The notes: generated by a model not told the origin, from the letters alone. Counted from the stretch's first letter, positions 53,355 through 63,038 are shown. The stretch: 64,000 nucleotides of DNA from an uncultured Pseudomonadales bacterium (GCA_958296025.1 OY282430.1:3276477-3340476), one strand, 5' to 3'. Translations and numbers: made by a program.

Positions 53355-54047
53355 GTGCGGCATTACGAAGTCGTGTTCTTGGTGCATCCTGATCAGAGCG
53401 ATCAGGTGCCGGGGATGATCGAGCGCTACCAAAACCTCATCGAGCGATGGGCCGGCAAGGTCCATCGGCTGGAGGACTGGGGCCGGCGGCAACTCGCCTA
53501 TTCCGTCACCAAGATGCACAAGGCCCACTATGTTCTGATGAACGTCGAAATCAGCCAAGAGGGTCTGGTCGAACTGCAGAGCGCCTTCAAGTTCAATGAC
53601 GCGGTGCTGCGCGACCTCATCATCCGGCGCAAGGGGCCGGTGGTGGGCAACTCCAAGTTCTACGAGGCCGAGCTGAGGGAGCAGGAGCGGGAGCAGCGTC
53701 GGGCGGAGACGGCTGATCGCGGCGAAACAAAGGCGGAGACTGTGCAATCACCGGCGCGCAAGGAGCAATCACAACCTTCCGCTACGCCGGTGGCGGATGC
53801 AGGGGAAGGGGTGGAGGCGTCAGCTGCTCCGGAATCTGCAGGGGATGACCGACCGGAAGCAGGACCTTCCCCGGAGTCTCCCAAGGATGCATCCGCCGCG
53901 GCGCCTCCTACGGAATCAACCGTCAGCCGGGATGGCGCAGCACCAGGGGCGGCTTCGGAATCCAAGGAAGGCGCGGGCGAAGAGGAAGACAAGGGTCAGG
54001 ACGAAGCAACCGGCACGGCCCGGCAGGATGCGCCGACATCGGCTTAG
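53355..54047 (+). CDS. rpsF: 30S ribosomal protein S6 with long acidic tail
   Basis: The GTG at 53355, behind AAGGAGA, gives 230 residues. Residues 1-100 are normal S6 ([41 protein letters not shown]). From about residue 105 an extension of over 100 residues, rich in Glu, Ala, Ser, Pro and Gly, runs to the stop, where E. coli S6 has a short modified tail. The gene order rpsF-rpsR-rplI is standard. The tail is in frame and free of stops. Confidence 0.94.
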   Translation: MRHYEVVFLVHPDQSDQVPGMIERYQNLIERWAGKVHRLEDWGRRQLAYSVTKMHKAHYVLMNVEISQEGLVELQSAFKFNDAVLRDLIIRRKGPVVGNSKFYEAELREQEREQRRAETADRGETKAETVQSPARKEQSQPSATPVADAGEGVEASAAPESAGDDRPEAGPSPESPKDASAAAPPTESTVSRDGAAPGAASESKEGAGEEEDKGQDEATGTARQDAPTSA

Positions 54048-54077
54048 GCCGGCGGCGGCAGTCATGGAGAAAGAAGC

Positions 54078-54299
54078 ATGAAGCAAAGGTTTCGACACAA
54101 GAAGTTTGCGGCCAAGATGGATTCGTCCGAGTTGGACTACAAGAACCTCGACCTCTTGAAGCAGTTCCTTGGTGAGACCGGCAAGATCGTGCCCAGCCGC
54201 ATCACCGGCGCCAACGCCAAGTTCCAGCGTCAGCTGACCACGGAAATCAAGCGGGCCCGTTATTTGGCGCTGCTGCCCTACACGGACCAACACAAGTGA
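54078..54299 (+). CDS. rpsR: 30S ribosomal protein S18
   Basis: The product is 73 residues, with the S18 core [21 protein letters not shown], then [29 protein letters not shown]. It binds next to S6 on the 30S platform. The ATG at 54078 has GGAGAAAG upstream, and 30 bp separate it from rpsF. Confidence 0.96.
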   Translation: MKQRFRHKKFAAKMDSSELDYKNLDLLKQFLGETGKIVPSRITGANAKFQRQLTTEIKRARYLALLPYTDQHK

Positions 54300-54309
54300 G
54301 GACAGGGCC

Positions 54310-54756
54310 TTGAACGTCATTCTGCTTGAACCGATCAACAAGCTCGGCGGCCTTGGCGAAGAGGTCACGGTCAAGCCAGGCTTCGCCAGAAACTACCTGT
54401 TGCCGCAGGGCAAGGCGGTGCGGGTCACCGAAGGCAACCGGCGCCTACTCGATGAACGGCGGGCTGCGCTGGCCAAGGCGGCCAATGACCGGTTTACCCT
54501 CGCTCAGGAACGGGCGCGGCAGCTCGGCGAGGCCGATGTCACCATCGTGGTCAAGGCCGGGGACGAGGGCAAGCTGTATGGCTCCGTGGGTGCCCAGGAA
54601 ATCTCCCACGCCCTGACACAACAGGGCATTGAAGTGCATAAGCGGGAGGTCATCCTCTCTGAGGGCGCCATCCGCGTGGTCGGCGACTACGAGGTCACCC
54701 TGCATCTGCACCCCGAGGTGTCCATCACCCTACCCATTTCGGTGGTCGCCGAATAG
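54310..54756 (+). CDS. rplI: 50S ribosomal protein L9
   Basis: The product is 148 residues from a TTG at 54310 (the only start placing [12 protein letters not shown] at the N-terminus). The L9 signature [21 protein letters not shown] is present, followed by the long connecting helix and C-terminal domain ending [12 protein letters not shown]. It begins 10 bases after the rpsR stop. Confidence 0.95.
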   Translation: MNVILLEPINKLGGLGEEVTVKPGFARNYLLPQGKAVRVTEGNRRLLDERRAALAKAANDRFTLAQERARQLGEADVTIVVKAGDEGKLYGSVGAQEISHALTQQGIEVHKREVILSEGAIRVVGDYEVTLHLHPEVSITLPISVVAE

Positions 54757-54857
54757 GGGCCGGAACGGCGTTCTCGAGGAATGCGCCAACCCGAGGGACC
54801 GGCCGGGATTGGGATGGAAGAAAGCGCCCATGGCTGCACGGCGGCCAGTTGCTGACG

Positions 54858-55355
54858 ATGGCGTCTCGGGCCGTCCAAGGAAAAAACAAGCCTGTCCCGG
54901 CGGCCATCGCTCGCAACCGGCGGGCCAGCCATGACTACGCGCTGGAGGAACGGTTCGAGGCCGGCCTAGTGCTGCAAGGCTGGGAGGTTAAAAGCATCCG
55001 CGCCGGCAAGGTCCAGTTGGCGGATAGCTACGTCCTGCTGCGGGACGGCGAGGCTTGGTTGTTCGGCACCCACATCTCGCCCCTGCCCAGCGCCTCCACT
55101 CATGTGCCGACGGACCCGCAACGTACCCGGAAACTGCTGCTGCACAGCCGCGAATTGGCGCGCATCTTCACCGCCACCCAAGCCAAGGGCTACGCCTGCG
55201 TCGCCACCGCCCTGTACTGGAAGCACAACCGGGTGAAGTGCGAAATCGCCCTCGGCAAGGGCCGCAAGCTGCACGACAAACGCGCCGCCATCCGCGACCG
55301 GGAGTGGCAGCGGCAGAGGGCGCAACTGCATAAGAAGGCAACGCGGCACGGCTGA
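54858..55355 (+). CDS. smpB: SsrA-binding protein SmpB
   Basis: tmRNA partner for ribosome rescue. From the ATG at 54858 it has 165 residues. [34 protein letters not shown] is the conserved OB core start, followed by [11 protein letters not shown] and the C-terminal [20 protein letters not shown] tail that enters the mRNA channel. No ssrA gene is visible nearby. Confidence 0.95.
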   Translation: MASRAVQGKNKPVPAAIARNRRASHDYALEERFEAGLVLQGWEVKSIRAGKVQLADSYVLLRDGEAWLFGTHISPLPSASTHVPTDPQRTRKLLLHSRELARIFTATQAKGYACVATALYWKHNRVKCEIALGKGRKLHDKRAAIRDREWQRQRAQLHKKATRHG

Positions 55356-55486
55356 GGCCAGTCCGCGCTTCCTGTGTAGCGCCCCGCGGCATCAGGACGT
55401 TCAGCCCCCATTGGCGGCGCCAACGCCCTGCCCGATTGCCAAATCCCCACAGCGGGTTGCCCTGATGGAACTGGGCCGGCGAAACC

Positions 55487-55969
55487 TCAAGCACCGATGC
55501 TGCGCCGCCAATGCACCATCTCGATGGCCGCCGCCGCCGCCTCCAAGCCCTTGTTGAACTCATCGTCCGCCGCCCGGGCGGCGGCGTGCTCGATCTTCAG
55601 CACCGGCAGCACCTCGACCAGCACGGGCCGACGGTAGCGTTGCATCACCTCTCCCAAGCCGCGGATGCATTCGTTGGCGATCATCTCGAAATGCAGCGTC
55701 TCGCCCTTGAGGATAACGCCGAAGCAAATGACGGCGTCGATCTCCTTAGTGACGTCCAAGGCGAGCAGGTCCGCCGCCGCCAAGGGCAACTCCAGGGAAC
55801 CGGGCACCCGATGCACCTCGATCCGCTCATAGCCGTGCCGCCGCAACGCCGCTGCGCAGGCATTGGCCAAGCTGTCCACCAGTTCCGGATACCACTTGGA
55901 CTTGAGAATGGCGATGCGGCCGGGGTTCTCGACCACCGGCAGGGCTGACAGGTCGGGGCTGGTTTGCAT
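55487..55969 (-). CDS. ribH: 6,7-dimethyl-8-ribityllumazine synthase
   Basis: Penultimate riboflavin step. The product is 160 residues. RIAILKSKWYPELVDSL, VPGSLELPLAA, ICFGVILKGETLHFEMIANE (catalytic His in LHFE) and the closing NKGLEAAAAAIEMVHW are family features. It is alone here, away from ribBA/ribE/nusB, so it may be a second or relocated copy. It converges with smpB. Confidence 0.9.
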   Translation of the reverse strand: MQTSPDLSALPVVENPGRIAILKSKWYPELVDSLANACAAALRRHGYERIEVHRVPGSLELPLAAADLLALDVTKEIDAVICFGVILKGETLHFEMIANECIRGLGEVMQRYRRPVLVEVLPVLKIEHAAARAADDEFNKGLEAAAAAIEMVHWRRSIGA

Positions 55970-56113
55970 GGTCCGACGGCCACAAAGGTTGCGGCCAGTT
56001 TACCCGGTTTCGCCTGCGCTAGACCGCCACATCCAGCGCCACGGGCACCCGGTTGGACCGTTTCCGCAATGCCGCTGTTGCGGAAACCGCTCCACATAAC
56101 CCAACGGGAGGCT

Positions 56114-57607
56114 ATGATGTCGATTGGGCAGGGAAGGGGCCGTTGCCAATTCATGAACCAAGTTCCCCTTGCGCGGATCGTCGCCTACTGGGCGGACCGC
56201 CTTGACCCGGAGGCCATTGCACTGGTCCATGAGGAAGCGCGGCTGTCCTGGCGGCAGCTCGATGCGCTGTCGAACCGCTTGGCGCGGGCCTATCGCAAGT
56301 TGGGCGTAGGGCGCAACGACTTCGTCACCATTGCCCTGCCCAACGGCATCGAGTTCTTCATCGCCTGCTTCGCGGTCTGGAAGCTGGGCGCCACGCCGCA
56401 GCCGGTGTCGGCCAAGCTGCCTAGGTTCGAGCGGGAACAGATCATCGAGTTGGCCGCGCCGGCCTTGATCGTCGGCGTACCGGACGGGGAGCATCCGGGC
56501 TTCGCATCCACCCCCGTCGGCTACAGCGCCGACGCGGAATCCAGCGCACCCGTCGTCGCCGATCCAGCGGATTCGTTCAAGGCCATGACCTCGGGCGGCA
56601 GCACCGGTCGGCCCAAGCTGATCGTCTCCAAAATTCCCTCGGATTGGGATGTCGATAGCGATTTCCTGCGCTTCCGGGTGGGTGGCTCCGTCCTGATCCC
56701 GGGCCCGCTGTACCACAACGGACCGTTCATGTGGGCCATGATCGCACTCTTTCGCGGCAGCCGCGTGACCGTCACCACCCGCTTCGACGCAGGGAACACC
56801 TTGCGCCTGATCGAAGAGGAGCAGGTGGACACCCTCTACCTCGTGCCCACCATGATGCAGCGCATCTGGAATCTACCGGCGCCTGTGCGCCGCCGCTACG
56901 ACCTAACCTCCCTCAGCACCCTGTGGCACTTGGCGGCGCCCTGTCCGCCTTGGCTGAAGGAGGCGTTCATCGACTGGGTGGGCGCGGATGTGGTCTGGGA
57001 ACTGTACGGCGGCACCGAGGGTCAAGGCTTCACCACCTTGAGCGGCTCGGAATGGTTGGCGCACCGCGGCAGCGTGGGCCGCCCAGGTTCAGACTGCCGG
57101 ATGAAGATCGTCGATGACGCCGGTAGGGAGGTGTCCCCCGGTGTGGTCGGCGAAGTGTTCATCCTGCCCAACAGCGGGCCGGGCAGCACCTACCACTACA
57201 TCGGCACCGAAGCCAAGGCCATCGCCGGGGGCTGGGAAAGCCTTGGGGACATGGGTTACATGGATGAGGACGGCTATCTGTACCTCACCGACCGACGAGC
57301 GGACATGATCCTTTCCGGCGGCGCCAACATCTATCCTGCCGAGGTGGAGGGCGCTGTTGAGTCCTGCCCCGGGGTGCGCTCCTGCGCCGTCATCGGCCTG
57401 CCGCACGAAGACTTGGGCAATAGCGTGCATGCCATCGTCGATGCGCCCGGCGGCCTCAGTGAAGCGGCGCTGCTGGCGCATTTGGCCGAAAGGCTGGTGC
57501 GCTACAAGATTCCCCGCTCCTTCGAGTTCACCGACGAACCTTTGCGCGACGACGCCGGCAAGGTGCGCCGCCGACAACTGCGGGACGATCGGCTGACCTT
57601 CGAATGA
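56114..57607 (+). CDS. AMP-forming acyl-CoA synthetase
   Basis: The product is 497 residues, from the ATG at 56114 behind CGGGAGG. The P-loop-like motif is MTSGGSTGRPKLIV; WELYGGTEGQGF is the A5 motif, LGDMGYMDEDGYLYLTDRRADMI covers A7/A8, and the C-terminal catalytic Lys lies in RDDAGKVRRRQL. Its features resemble carnitine- or bile-acid-CoA ligases. The first of two such ligases in this stretch, it probably activates a carboxylic acid for beta-oxidation. Confidence 0.87.
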   Translation: MMSIGQGRGRCQFMNQVPLARIVAYWADRLDPEAIALVHEEARLSWRQLDALSNRLARAYRKLGVGRNDFVTIALPNGIEFFIACFAVWKLGATPQPVSAKLPRFEREQIIELAAPALIVGVPDGEHPGFASTPVGYSADAESSAPVVADPADSFKAMTSGGSTGRPKLIVSKIPSDWDVDSDFLRFRVGGSVLIPGPLYHNGPFMWAMIALFRGSRVTVTTRFDAGNTLRLIEEEQVDTLYLVPTMMQRIWNLPAPVRRRYDLTSLSTLWHLAAPCPPWLKEAFIDWVGADVVWELYGGTEGQGFTTLSGSEWLAHRGSVGRPGSDCRMKIVDDAGREVSPGVVGEVFILPNSGPGSTYHYIGTEAKAIAGGWESLGDMGYMDEDGYLYLTDRRADMILSGGANIYPAEVEGAVESCPGVRSCAVIGLPHEDLGNSVHAIVDAPGGLSEAALLAHLAERLVRYKIPRSFEFTDEPLRDDAGKVRRRQLRDDRLTFE

Positions 57608-57753
57608 CGATTCCTCCCCTGTCTTCCACTCCCTGATTCCCTAACCAGACTCGTCCAACACAACCTTATTGGAGGATCGGTCTCGCACCCGGCTTGGACG
57701 CCGCAAGTGCGCTGCTAGGCTATAATTTTCCAATTGTCCCCACTAAACCCGGC

Positions 57754-58854
57754 ATGAGCCAACTGGCCTACCCCTATCCCGACCATCCGACCCCCGGCAC
57801 CACCCGCGAGGTGGTTGATGGCGTGCGTTGGCTGACCATGCCGATGCCCGGTTCGCTGTCGCACATCAACCTCTACCTGCTTGAGGACCAAGATGACTGG
57901 TGGGTGGTGGACACTGGGCTCTGCATCGCCAACACCGAGAGCTGGTGGCGGCAAATCTTCACGGAGGAGCTTGGCGGCCGGCCGGTCAAGGGCGTCATCT
58001 GCACCCACATGCACCCGGACCATACCGGCCAATCGAAGATGATCACCGACCAATACCGCTGCCCGCTGCATATGACGCGGGCGGAGTATTACCAAGCCCG
58101 CGCATTCTCCAACAGCCACGGCGGCCCCCACACCTCCTGGCTGGGCGAGGATTTCTACCACCGCGCCGGCATGCCCCGCTCCTACCTGAAGGAGCTCGCC
58201 AAGATGTGGCGGGGACGCGGGCGGGGCATGGGCATGCCGGAGATGCCATCCGGCTACCACCGGCTGCGGGATGGCGACGTGCTCACCATCGGCCGCCATG
58301 ACTGGCGGGTGGTGGTGGGTTCCGGGCATTCGCCGGAACACGCCTGCCTGTACTGTGCCGCGCTCAAGGTGCTGATTTCCGGGGATCAGATCCTGCCGGT
58401 CATCACCTCCAACGTCAGCGTCATGCCGGTGGAGCCAGACGCCAATCCGCTCAAGGCATGGATGGAATCTCACGACAAGTTCCTCAGCACGCCAGACGAC
58501 ACCCTGGTTCTGCCGGCCCACAACCTGCCTTTCTACGGCGTACGCAAGCGGTTGCGCGACCTCATCAGCCACCACGAGGACCGCATGTTGGCCATTGAGG
58601 AGCATTGCGTGGCGCCGGCCAGCGCCCGGGACCTGCTGCCGGTGCTCTTCGCCAAGGACCTCGACCCGCGCCAAATGATGATGGCGTTGGGCGAGGCCAT
58701 CGCGCACTTGCATCTGCTCATGCACCGCAACCGCATCGAGCGCAGCCTGCACGAAGACGGCCGCTACCGCTTCGTCTCCATCGCCCCGGACTTGCCCCGC
58801 CGCGCCCACCCCAACGCCCACGACGCCCCAGACGACGGGCCGATGATGGTGTAG
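57754..58854 (+). CDS. MBL-fold metallohydrolase
   Basis: The product is 366 residues from the ATG at 57754; a TTG at 57694 behind GGAGG is an alternative. The zinc motif CTHMHPDHTGQS (HxHxDH), GSGHSPEHACLY and LISGDQILP, then LPAHNLPF, define the metallo-beta-lactamase fold. A C-terminal helical extension (residues 265-340) resembles the glyoxalase-II/thioesterase-like subgroup found with acyl-CoA genes. It may act as a thioesterase or lactonase for the pathway here. Confidence 0.82.
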   Translation: MSQLAYPYPDHPTPGTTREVVDGVRWLTMPMPGSLSHINLYLLEDQDDWWVVDTGLCIANTESWWRQIFTEELGGRPVKGVICTHMHPDHTGQSKMITDQYRCPLHMTRAEYYQARAFSNSHGGPHTSWLGEDFYHRAGMPRSYLKELAKMWRGRGRGMGMPEMPSGYHRLRDGDVLTIGRHDWRVVVGSGHSPEHACLYCAALKVLISGDQILPVITSNVSVMPVEPDANPLKAWMESHDKFLSTPDDTLVLPAHNLPFYGVRKRLRDLISHHEDRMLAIEEHCVAPASARDLLPVLFAKDLDPRQMMMALGEAIAHLHLLMHRNRIERSLHEDGRYRFVSIAPDLPRRAHPNAHDAPDDGPMMV

Positions 58855-58875
58855 CCTGCCGGGCGGAGTATCATC

Positions 58876-59136
58876 GTGAACAGAGACGCCGATTTCCGGA
58901 CCAAGGTGGCCCGAATTGCAGTCAACGCCTTGCAATGGGGGCGTGACCGGGTGCCGGCGGGCCTGCGCACGCTGATCGGCGCCCTGCTGATGGTGGGCGG
59001 CGTATTCGGGTTCTTGCCGTTCCTCGGCTTCTGGATGTTTCCTCTCGGCCTCGCCTTTGTGGCCCTTGATTTCCCACCAACCCGGCGACGACTGGATCGG
59101 TGGCTGAAGCGGCAACGGATGGCCGCCGGTGATTAG
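58876..59136 (+). CDS. Small inner-membrane protein
   Basis: The product is 86 residues from a GTG at 58876, 21 bp after the MBL gene. LRTLIGALLMVGGVFGFLPFLGFWMFPLGLAFVALD forms two hydrophobic segments, and the tail is Arg-rich (RRRLDRWLKRQR). Similar short proteins occur in proteobacteria without known function. Confidence 0.65.
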   Translation: MNRDADFRTKVARIAVNALQWGRDRVPAGLRTLIGALLMVGGVFGFLPFLGFWMFPLGLAFVALDFPPTRRRLDRWLKRQRMAAGD

Positions 59137-59307
59137 GGCTTCAATTCCAGCCTAAAACCTAGGCGACCGCTGGCAGGCGGGCGTAAATTTCGCTTGCGCA
59201 GACGTTGGCGACCGCCATGCGCTCCCTGTGCGGCTACCTGCCTTGCCTGTTGCGGACATTCGTGCAAAAGTCGCGTTGCAGAACTCGCCCGGCGGGGAGC
59301 ATTGGGC

Positions 59308-61116
59308 ATGGGGTTATTCGACATCGCATCCACTCTGGCGCAGGCGCCCAGCCTACTGACGCTGAAGAAGGGCATGAAGCCACGCCCCTACACGGAGAAG
59401 GACTGCTTGGCCCGCTGCGTGGAGCGCAACACCGGGCGCTTCGGCAGCAAAATCGCCCTCATTTCCGAGAGCCGCAGCCTCACTTGGGCGGCGTTCAACG
59501 GCTTGGCCAACCGCTACGCCAGCCGGCTGGTCGCCATCGGCGTGCAGCGGGGCGATGTGGTCAGCCTGCTGATGGAGAATCGCATTGAGTTTCTTGCCCT
59601 GACGGTGGCCCTGAACAAGATCGGCGCCACCACCGGCTACATCAACACCAACCTGCGCGGTCGGCCGCTGATCCACTGCCTGACCGTCACCGAATCCAAG
59701 AAGTGCGTCTTCGGCGAGGAATTGACTCAAGCCTTGGCCGAAGTGAAGAGCGAACTGCCCCTCTCCGAAGGCGGGGACTATCTGTTCGTGCCGGACAAGG
59801 ACGAAGCGCCGGCACCCAACTGGGCCGCGAACCTGCATTTGTCGGACGCTGACGCCGACCCCGGCAATCCGTCCTCCACCTTGGACAACACCCTAGGGGA
59901 CACGGCCATGTACCTGTTCACCTCCGGCACCACCGGCATGCCGAAGGCGGCGGTGATCTCCAACCGCCGCTTTCTCAGCAGCGGCGCACTGGCCCATCTC
60001 GCCGGCCTGAGATGCACAGCGAATGACCGGCTGTACCTCTGTCTGCCGCTATACCACGGCACTGGCCTGCTGGTGGGATGCGGCGCATCCTTTGCCTCCG
60101 GGGCCGGCATGTTCATCCGGCGCAAGTTCTCGGCCAGCAACTTCCTCGCCGAAGTGCGTGAGCACCAAACCACCTGCCTCATCTACATCGGCGAACTGTG
60201 CCGCTACCTGTTGAGCACCGAGGCCGCCCCGGATGACCACCTCAATCCACTGCATACGATGATGGGCAACGGCCTGCGCCCGGACGTCTGGATGCCCTTC
60301 AAGGAGCGCTTCGGCATTAGGCGCATCTCGGAGTTCTACGGCGCCAGCGAGGGCAACGTGGCCTTCGCTAACCTGCTCAACAAGGACAGGACCGTGGGCA
60401 TGACCTCGGCGAAAGTCGCCTTGGTCGAGTACGACCTGGACGCTAACGAGATCGTCAAGGACGAAGACGGTAGATGCATTCCCGTTGCGCGTGGTGCGGC
60501 GGGCCTGCTGTTGGGGCAGATCAACGAAGTCACCGCCTTTGAGGGCTACACCGATGCACGGGCCACCGAGAAGAAGATTCTGCGCAACGCCTTTGCGGAT
60601 GGCGATGCCTGGTTCAACACCGGCGATCTGCTCCGCGAGGTGGACGTCGGCTTCACCTTGGGCTTTCCCCACTACCAGTTTGTGGACCGGGTGGGAGACA
60701 CCTTCCGCTGGAAGTCCGAAAACGTTTCCACCAACGAAGTGGGGGAGATTCTCAACGGCTTCCCAGACATCCAGTTCTGCAACGTCTATGGGGTGCGGTT
60801 GCCGAACGCCGACGGGCGGGCCGGGATGGTCGCCCTAGTGCTGCAGCCCGGTGTGGGAGCCTTGGATTTGGCGGCGTTCTCCCGCTTCGTCCAACGGGAG
60901 CTACCAGCCTACGCCCGGCCCGTGTTCCTGCGCGTGCAGGCGGACATGGGCGTGACCGGCACCTTCAAGATGCTGAAGGGCCAATTGCAGCAAGACGGAT
61001 ACGACCTCGGGCGGATCGCCGAGCCGGTCTATGTGCTCAAGCCCGATGCACAGGCATATGAGGCCCTGGATGCGGAATTCGCGCAGAAGATCGATGCGGG
61101 CGAGGCGGGCTATTGA
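59308..61116 (+). CDS. Long-chain fatty acyl-CoA synthetase, FATP/FadD6-like
   Basis: The product is 602 residues from the ATG at 59308 behind GGGGAG. The AMP-binding motif is YLFTSGTTGMPKAAV. FYGASEGNVAF, NTGDLLREVDVGFT then FVDRVGDTFRWKSENVSTNEV are diagnostic of very-long-chain/FATP-type synthetases (long-chain-acyl-CoA synthetase FadD6). LKKGMKPRPYTEKDCLA near the N-terminus is also typical. It activates fatty or steroid side-chain acids and may couple uptake to thioesterification. Confidence 0.87.
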   Translation: MGLFDIASTLAQAPSLLTLKKGMKPRPYTEKDCLARCVERNTGRFGSKIALISESRSLTWAAFNGLANRYASRLVAIGVQRGDVVSLLMENRIEFLALTVALNKIGATTGYINTNLRGRPLIHCLTVTESKKCVFGEELTQALAEVKSELPLSEGGDYLFVPDKDEAPAPNWAANLHLSDADADPGNPSSTLDNTLGDTAMYLFTSGTTGMPKAAVISNRRFLSSGALAHLAGLRCTANDRLYLCLPLYHGTGLLVGCGASFASGAGMFIRRKFSASNFLAEVREHQTTCLIYIGELCRYLLSTEAAPDDHLNPLHTMMGNGLRPDVWMPFKERFGIRRISEFYGASEGNVAFANLLNKDRTVGMTSAKVALVEYDLDANEIVKDEDGRCIPVARGAAGLLLGQINEVTAFEGYTDARATEKKILRNAFADGDAWFNTGDLLREVDVGFTLGFPHYQFVDRVGDTFRWKSENVSTNEVGEILNGFPDIQFCNVYGVRLPNADGRAGMVALVLQPGVGALDLAAFSRFVQRELPAYARPVFLRVQADMGVTGTFKMLKGQLQQDGYDLGRIAEPVYVLKPDAQAYEALDAEFAQKIDAGEAGY

Positions 61117-61272
61117 CCCAGCCCGATTGACGCCCGCCGCAAGTGGGCCTGTCAACGGGATCCGGGTTGGCCCTGTTGCGCCTGTGGCGGCACCGATTAA
61201 GGCCCGAGGAGCAGGGTTTGGCCGGCAAGGCTTGCCTCCCTGCGATGCCCACGAAGAAGCTGCCCCTAAGCC

Positions 61273-62142
61273 TTAGCCGTTGATGGCAAAACCCAGCGCC
61301 GCATAACGGTCAAGCAATGGCAGCACTTCGTCCGCCCCTGCTGCGGGCAGGCCGAAGACGACGCGATTGAAGCCCATCTCGATCAGGGCTTCAATGCGGC
61401 GCCGGTTAGGGGTGGTGGCGAAGATGCTGAAGTCCGGTTCGCCTTTCCGCCCGGCTTCGGCCCAAGCGGCCCGAGTTTGCTGGATGCCGTCGGCGTAATC
61501 TACCGGGGCCATGGCGGCCCTTTCCGGGTTTTGGTAGATCGGCATCCAGCCGTCCGCGTATTCCGCGATGCGCCGCCAGGTCCAACGGGAGGCGGCGCCC
61601 ATCAGCACCTTGGGGCCACCCGGCTGAAGGGGCTTGGGATAGGCCCAAATCGGATCAAAGTCCACGAACTTGCCGTGAAACTCCGCCGCCTCGTCCGTCC
61701 AGATGCGGCGCATGGCCAGCAGCCGCTCCCGCAGAACCTTCCAGCGGTCCACGAAGGCCACGCCGTGGTTGCGCATTTCCTCGACATTCCAACCAGCGCC
61801 GACGCCGAGCACCACCCGGCCGCCGGAAAGATGGTCCAGGGTAGCCACCTGCTTGGCCATGAGGATGGGGTCCCGCTCCGTAAGCAGGGCGATGCCGGTG
61901 CCGAGGCGCAGCGTCTTGGTCACCGACGCCGCCATCGCCAAGGCGATGAATGAGTCATAGGCATGCCAATACTCCTTGGGCAGATCGCCGCCGCCGGGCC
62001 AAGGCGTTTCCCGGCTGGCCGGAATGTGTGTGTGCTCAGGGAGGAACAGGGACTCGAAGCCCCTCGCCTCGGCCTCTTCGGCCAGCGCCGCCGGGGCAAT
62101 GGCGTAATCCGTCTGGAACATGGTCAAGCCAAATTCAGTCAT
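61273..62142 (-). CDS. LLM-class (F420-type) oxidoreductase
   Basis: This 289-residue TIM-barrel protein is of the luciferase-like monooxygenase superfamily. FGLTMFQTDYAI, ESLFLPEHTHIP, LRLGTGIALLTERDPILMAKQ, RVVLGVGAGWNVEEMRNHG and the closing GFNRVVFGLPAAG match the TIGR03619-type group described as F420-dependent. Whether it uses F420 or FMN in this proteobacterium is not decided by sequence. It converges with the FATP-like gene. Confidence 0.83.
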   Translation of the reverse strand: MTEFGLTMFQTDYAIAPAALAEEAEARGFESLFLPEHTHIPASRETPWPGGGDLPKEYWHAYDSFIALAMAASVTKTLRLGTGIALLTERDPILMAKQVATLDHLSGGRVVLGVGAGWNVEEMRNHGVAFVDRWKVLRERLLAMRRIWTDEAAEFHGKFVDFDPIWAYPKPLQPGGPKVLMGAASRWTWRRIAEYADGWMPIYQNPERAAMAPVDYADGIQQTRAAWAEAGRKGEPDFSIFATTPNRRRIEALIEMGFNRVVFGLPAAGADEVLPLLDRYAALGFAING

Positions 62143-62345
62143 GGGCCGTCTCCTGAATTCCTGTACGGAAAGGTTACGGCATGTCAGTGGCTTTTAGTAC
62201 GGCTTTGCCGCCGGCGAAGCCTTAGCGAAAAAGGGGGTGCCGCCGTCCATAACCAGTTGCCCGCGGAAAGGAGATTTCTACGCAGCGGCCTCCAAGCCGA
62301 AACCAGCCCCCGCCCACGGACACTAGGCGTCAATTGGAGAGTCCG

Positions 62346-62768
62346 TCAGCTCTGGCGTTTCTGCTTGTCTTGCTTGCGCCGTTGCAGGCGCTTGGCCACC
62401 ATCGTGGTCCCAAGGGCTGCGACAACGAACAGCGCCATCAAGCCGGCGCTTCGCACGAGCCCCAAGATAGCCATGCCGTCAAAATAAGCGATCAGCAATC
62501 CAAGGGCGACACACACCGATATCCAAATCGAAAGACTCCGAATCGTGCGTATGCTTACCGGCACCCCATCCTGGTCTTCGGACGGCTTGCGTTTTAGCCA
62601 CCACCTGCCAAGGAATTGGCCGATGACGCAGCCGATGATGCCGCACGAAATCACGTCCCCGTTCGGCAAAGAAAGGGCCGAGGCAATGAAAGCGCCGACC
62701 GCCGCCCCGCAAACCGCCACGGCTGAGGCGATGAGGTCATTGCGGTAAAAATGATCGTTGTTTGACAT
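62346..62768 (-). CDS. Four-helix membrane protein, candidate immunity protein
   Basis: The product is 140 residues. Hydrophobic segments lie at about residues 12-33, 38-55, 78-98 and 103-125, with a charged middle loop (KRKPSEDQDG) and a basic tail (KRLQRRKQDKQKR). The family is not recognised. It starts 54 bp after the double-glycine leader peptide gene on the same strand. Small multi-helix membrane proteins next to microcins are often the immunity factor, so that role is inferred from position only. Confidence 0.6.
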   Translation of the reverse strand: MSNNDHFYRNDLIASAVAVCGAAVGAFIASALSLPNGDVISCGIIGCVIGQFLGRWWLKRKPSEDQDGVPVSIRTIRSLSIWISVCVALGLLIAYFDGMAILGLVRSAGLMALFVVAALGTTMVAKRLQRRKQDKQKRQS

Positions 62769-62822
62769 GAGCTTAGTGGGGCTCCCGAAGAAGCCCCTTG
62801 GATGCGATTGCCGACCTGGCGA

Positions 62823-63038
62823 TTAACCTCTGCTGATCGTGACCCGGCCGACGGTCCGGCTTGGGCCGTAGGCCTTGGCCATCTGGTAGGTGGCGAGGAT
62901 CAAGCTGGCGGAGCCAATGGCCCAGCCTACCACACCACCGCCACCCATTGCTTTGGCGGCCAACGCCAACCCGAAGCCGATCAACGGCAGAATGCCGCCG
63001 CTGACCTCTTCCCTTTCCTGAATGGTTAGTTCACGCAT
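62823..63038 (-). CDS. Double-glycine leader peptide, class II microcin-like
   Basis: The product is 71 residues from the ATG at 63038, with GGAG spaced 6-7 bases upstream. The first 15 residues, MRELTIQEREEVSGG, match the leader type cut by C39-peptidase ABC exporters (MRELxxxEIxxVSGG). The predicted 56-residue mature peptide is glycine- and alanine-rich and hydrophobic (LPLIGFGLALAAKAMGGGG, then GWAIGSASLILATYQMAKA) with a short basic tail. This fits pore-forming class II microcins or bacteriocins. No exporter gene is in the window. Confidence 0.72.
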   Translation of the reverse strand: MRELTIQEREEVSGGILPLIGFGLALAAKAMGGGGVVGWAIGSASLILATYQMAKAYGPSRTVGRVTISRG

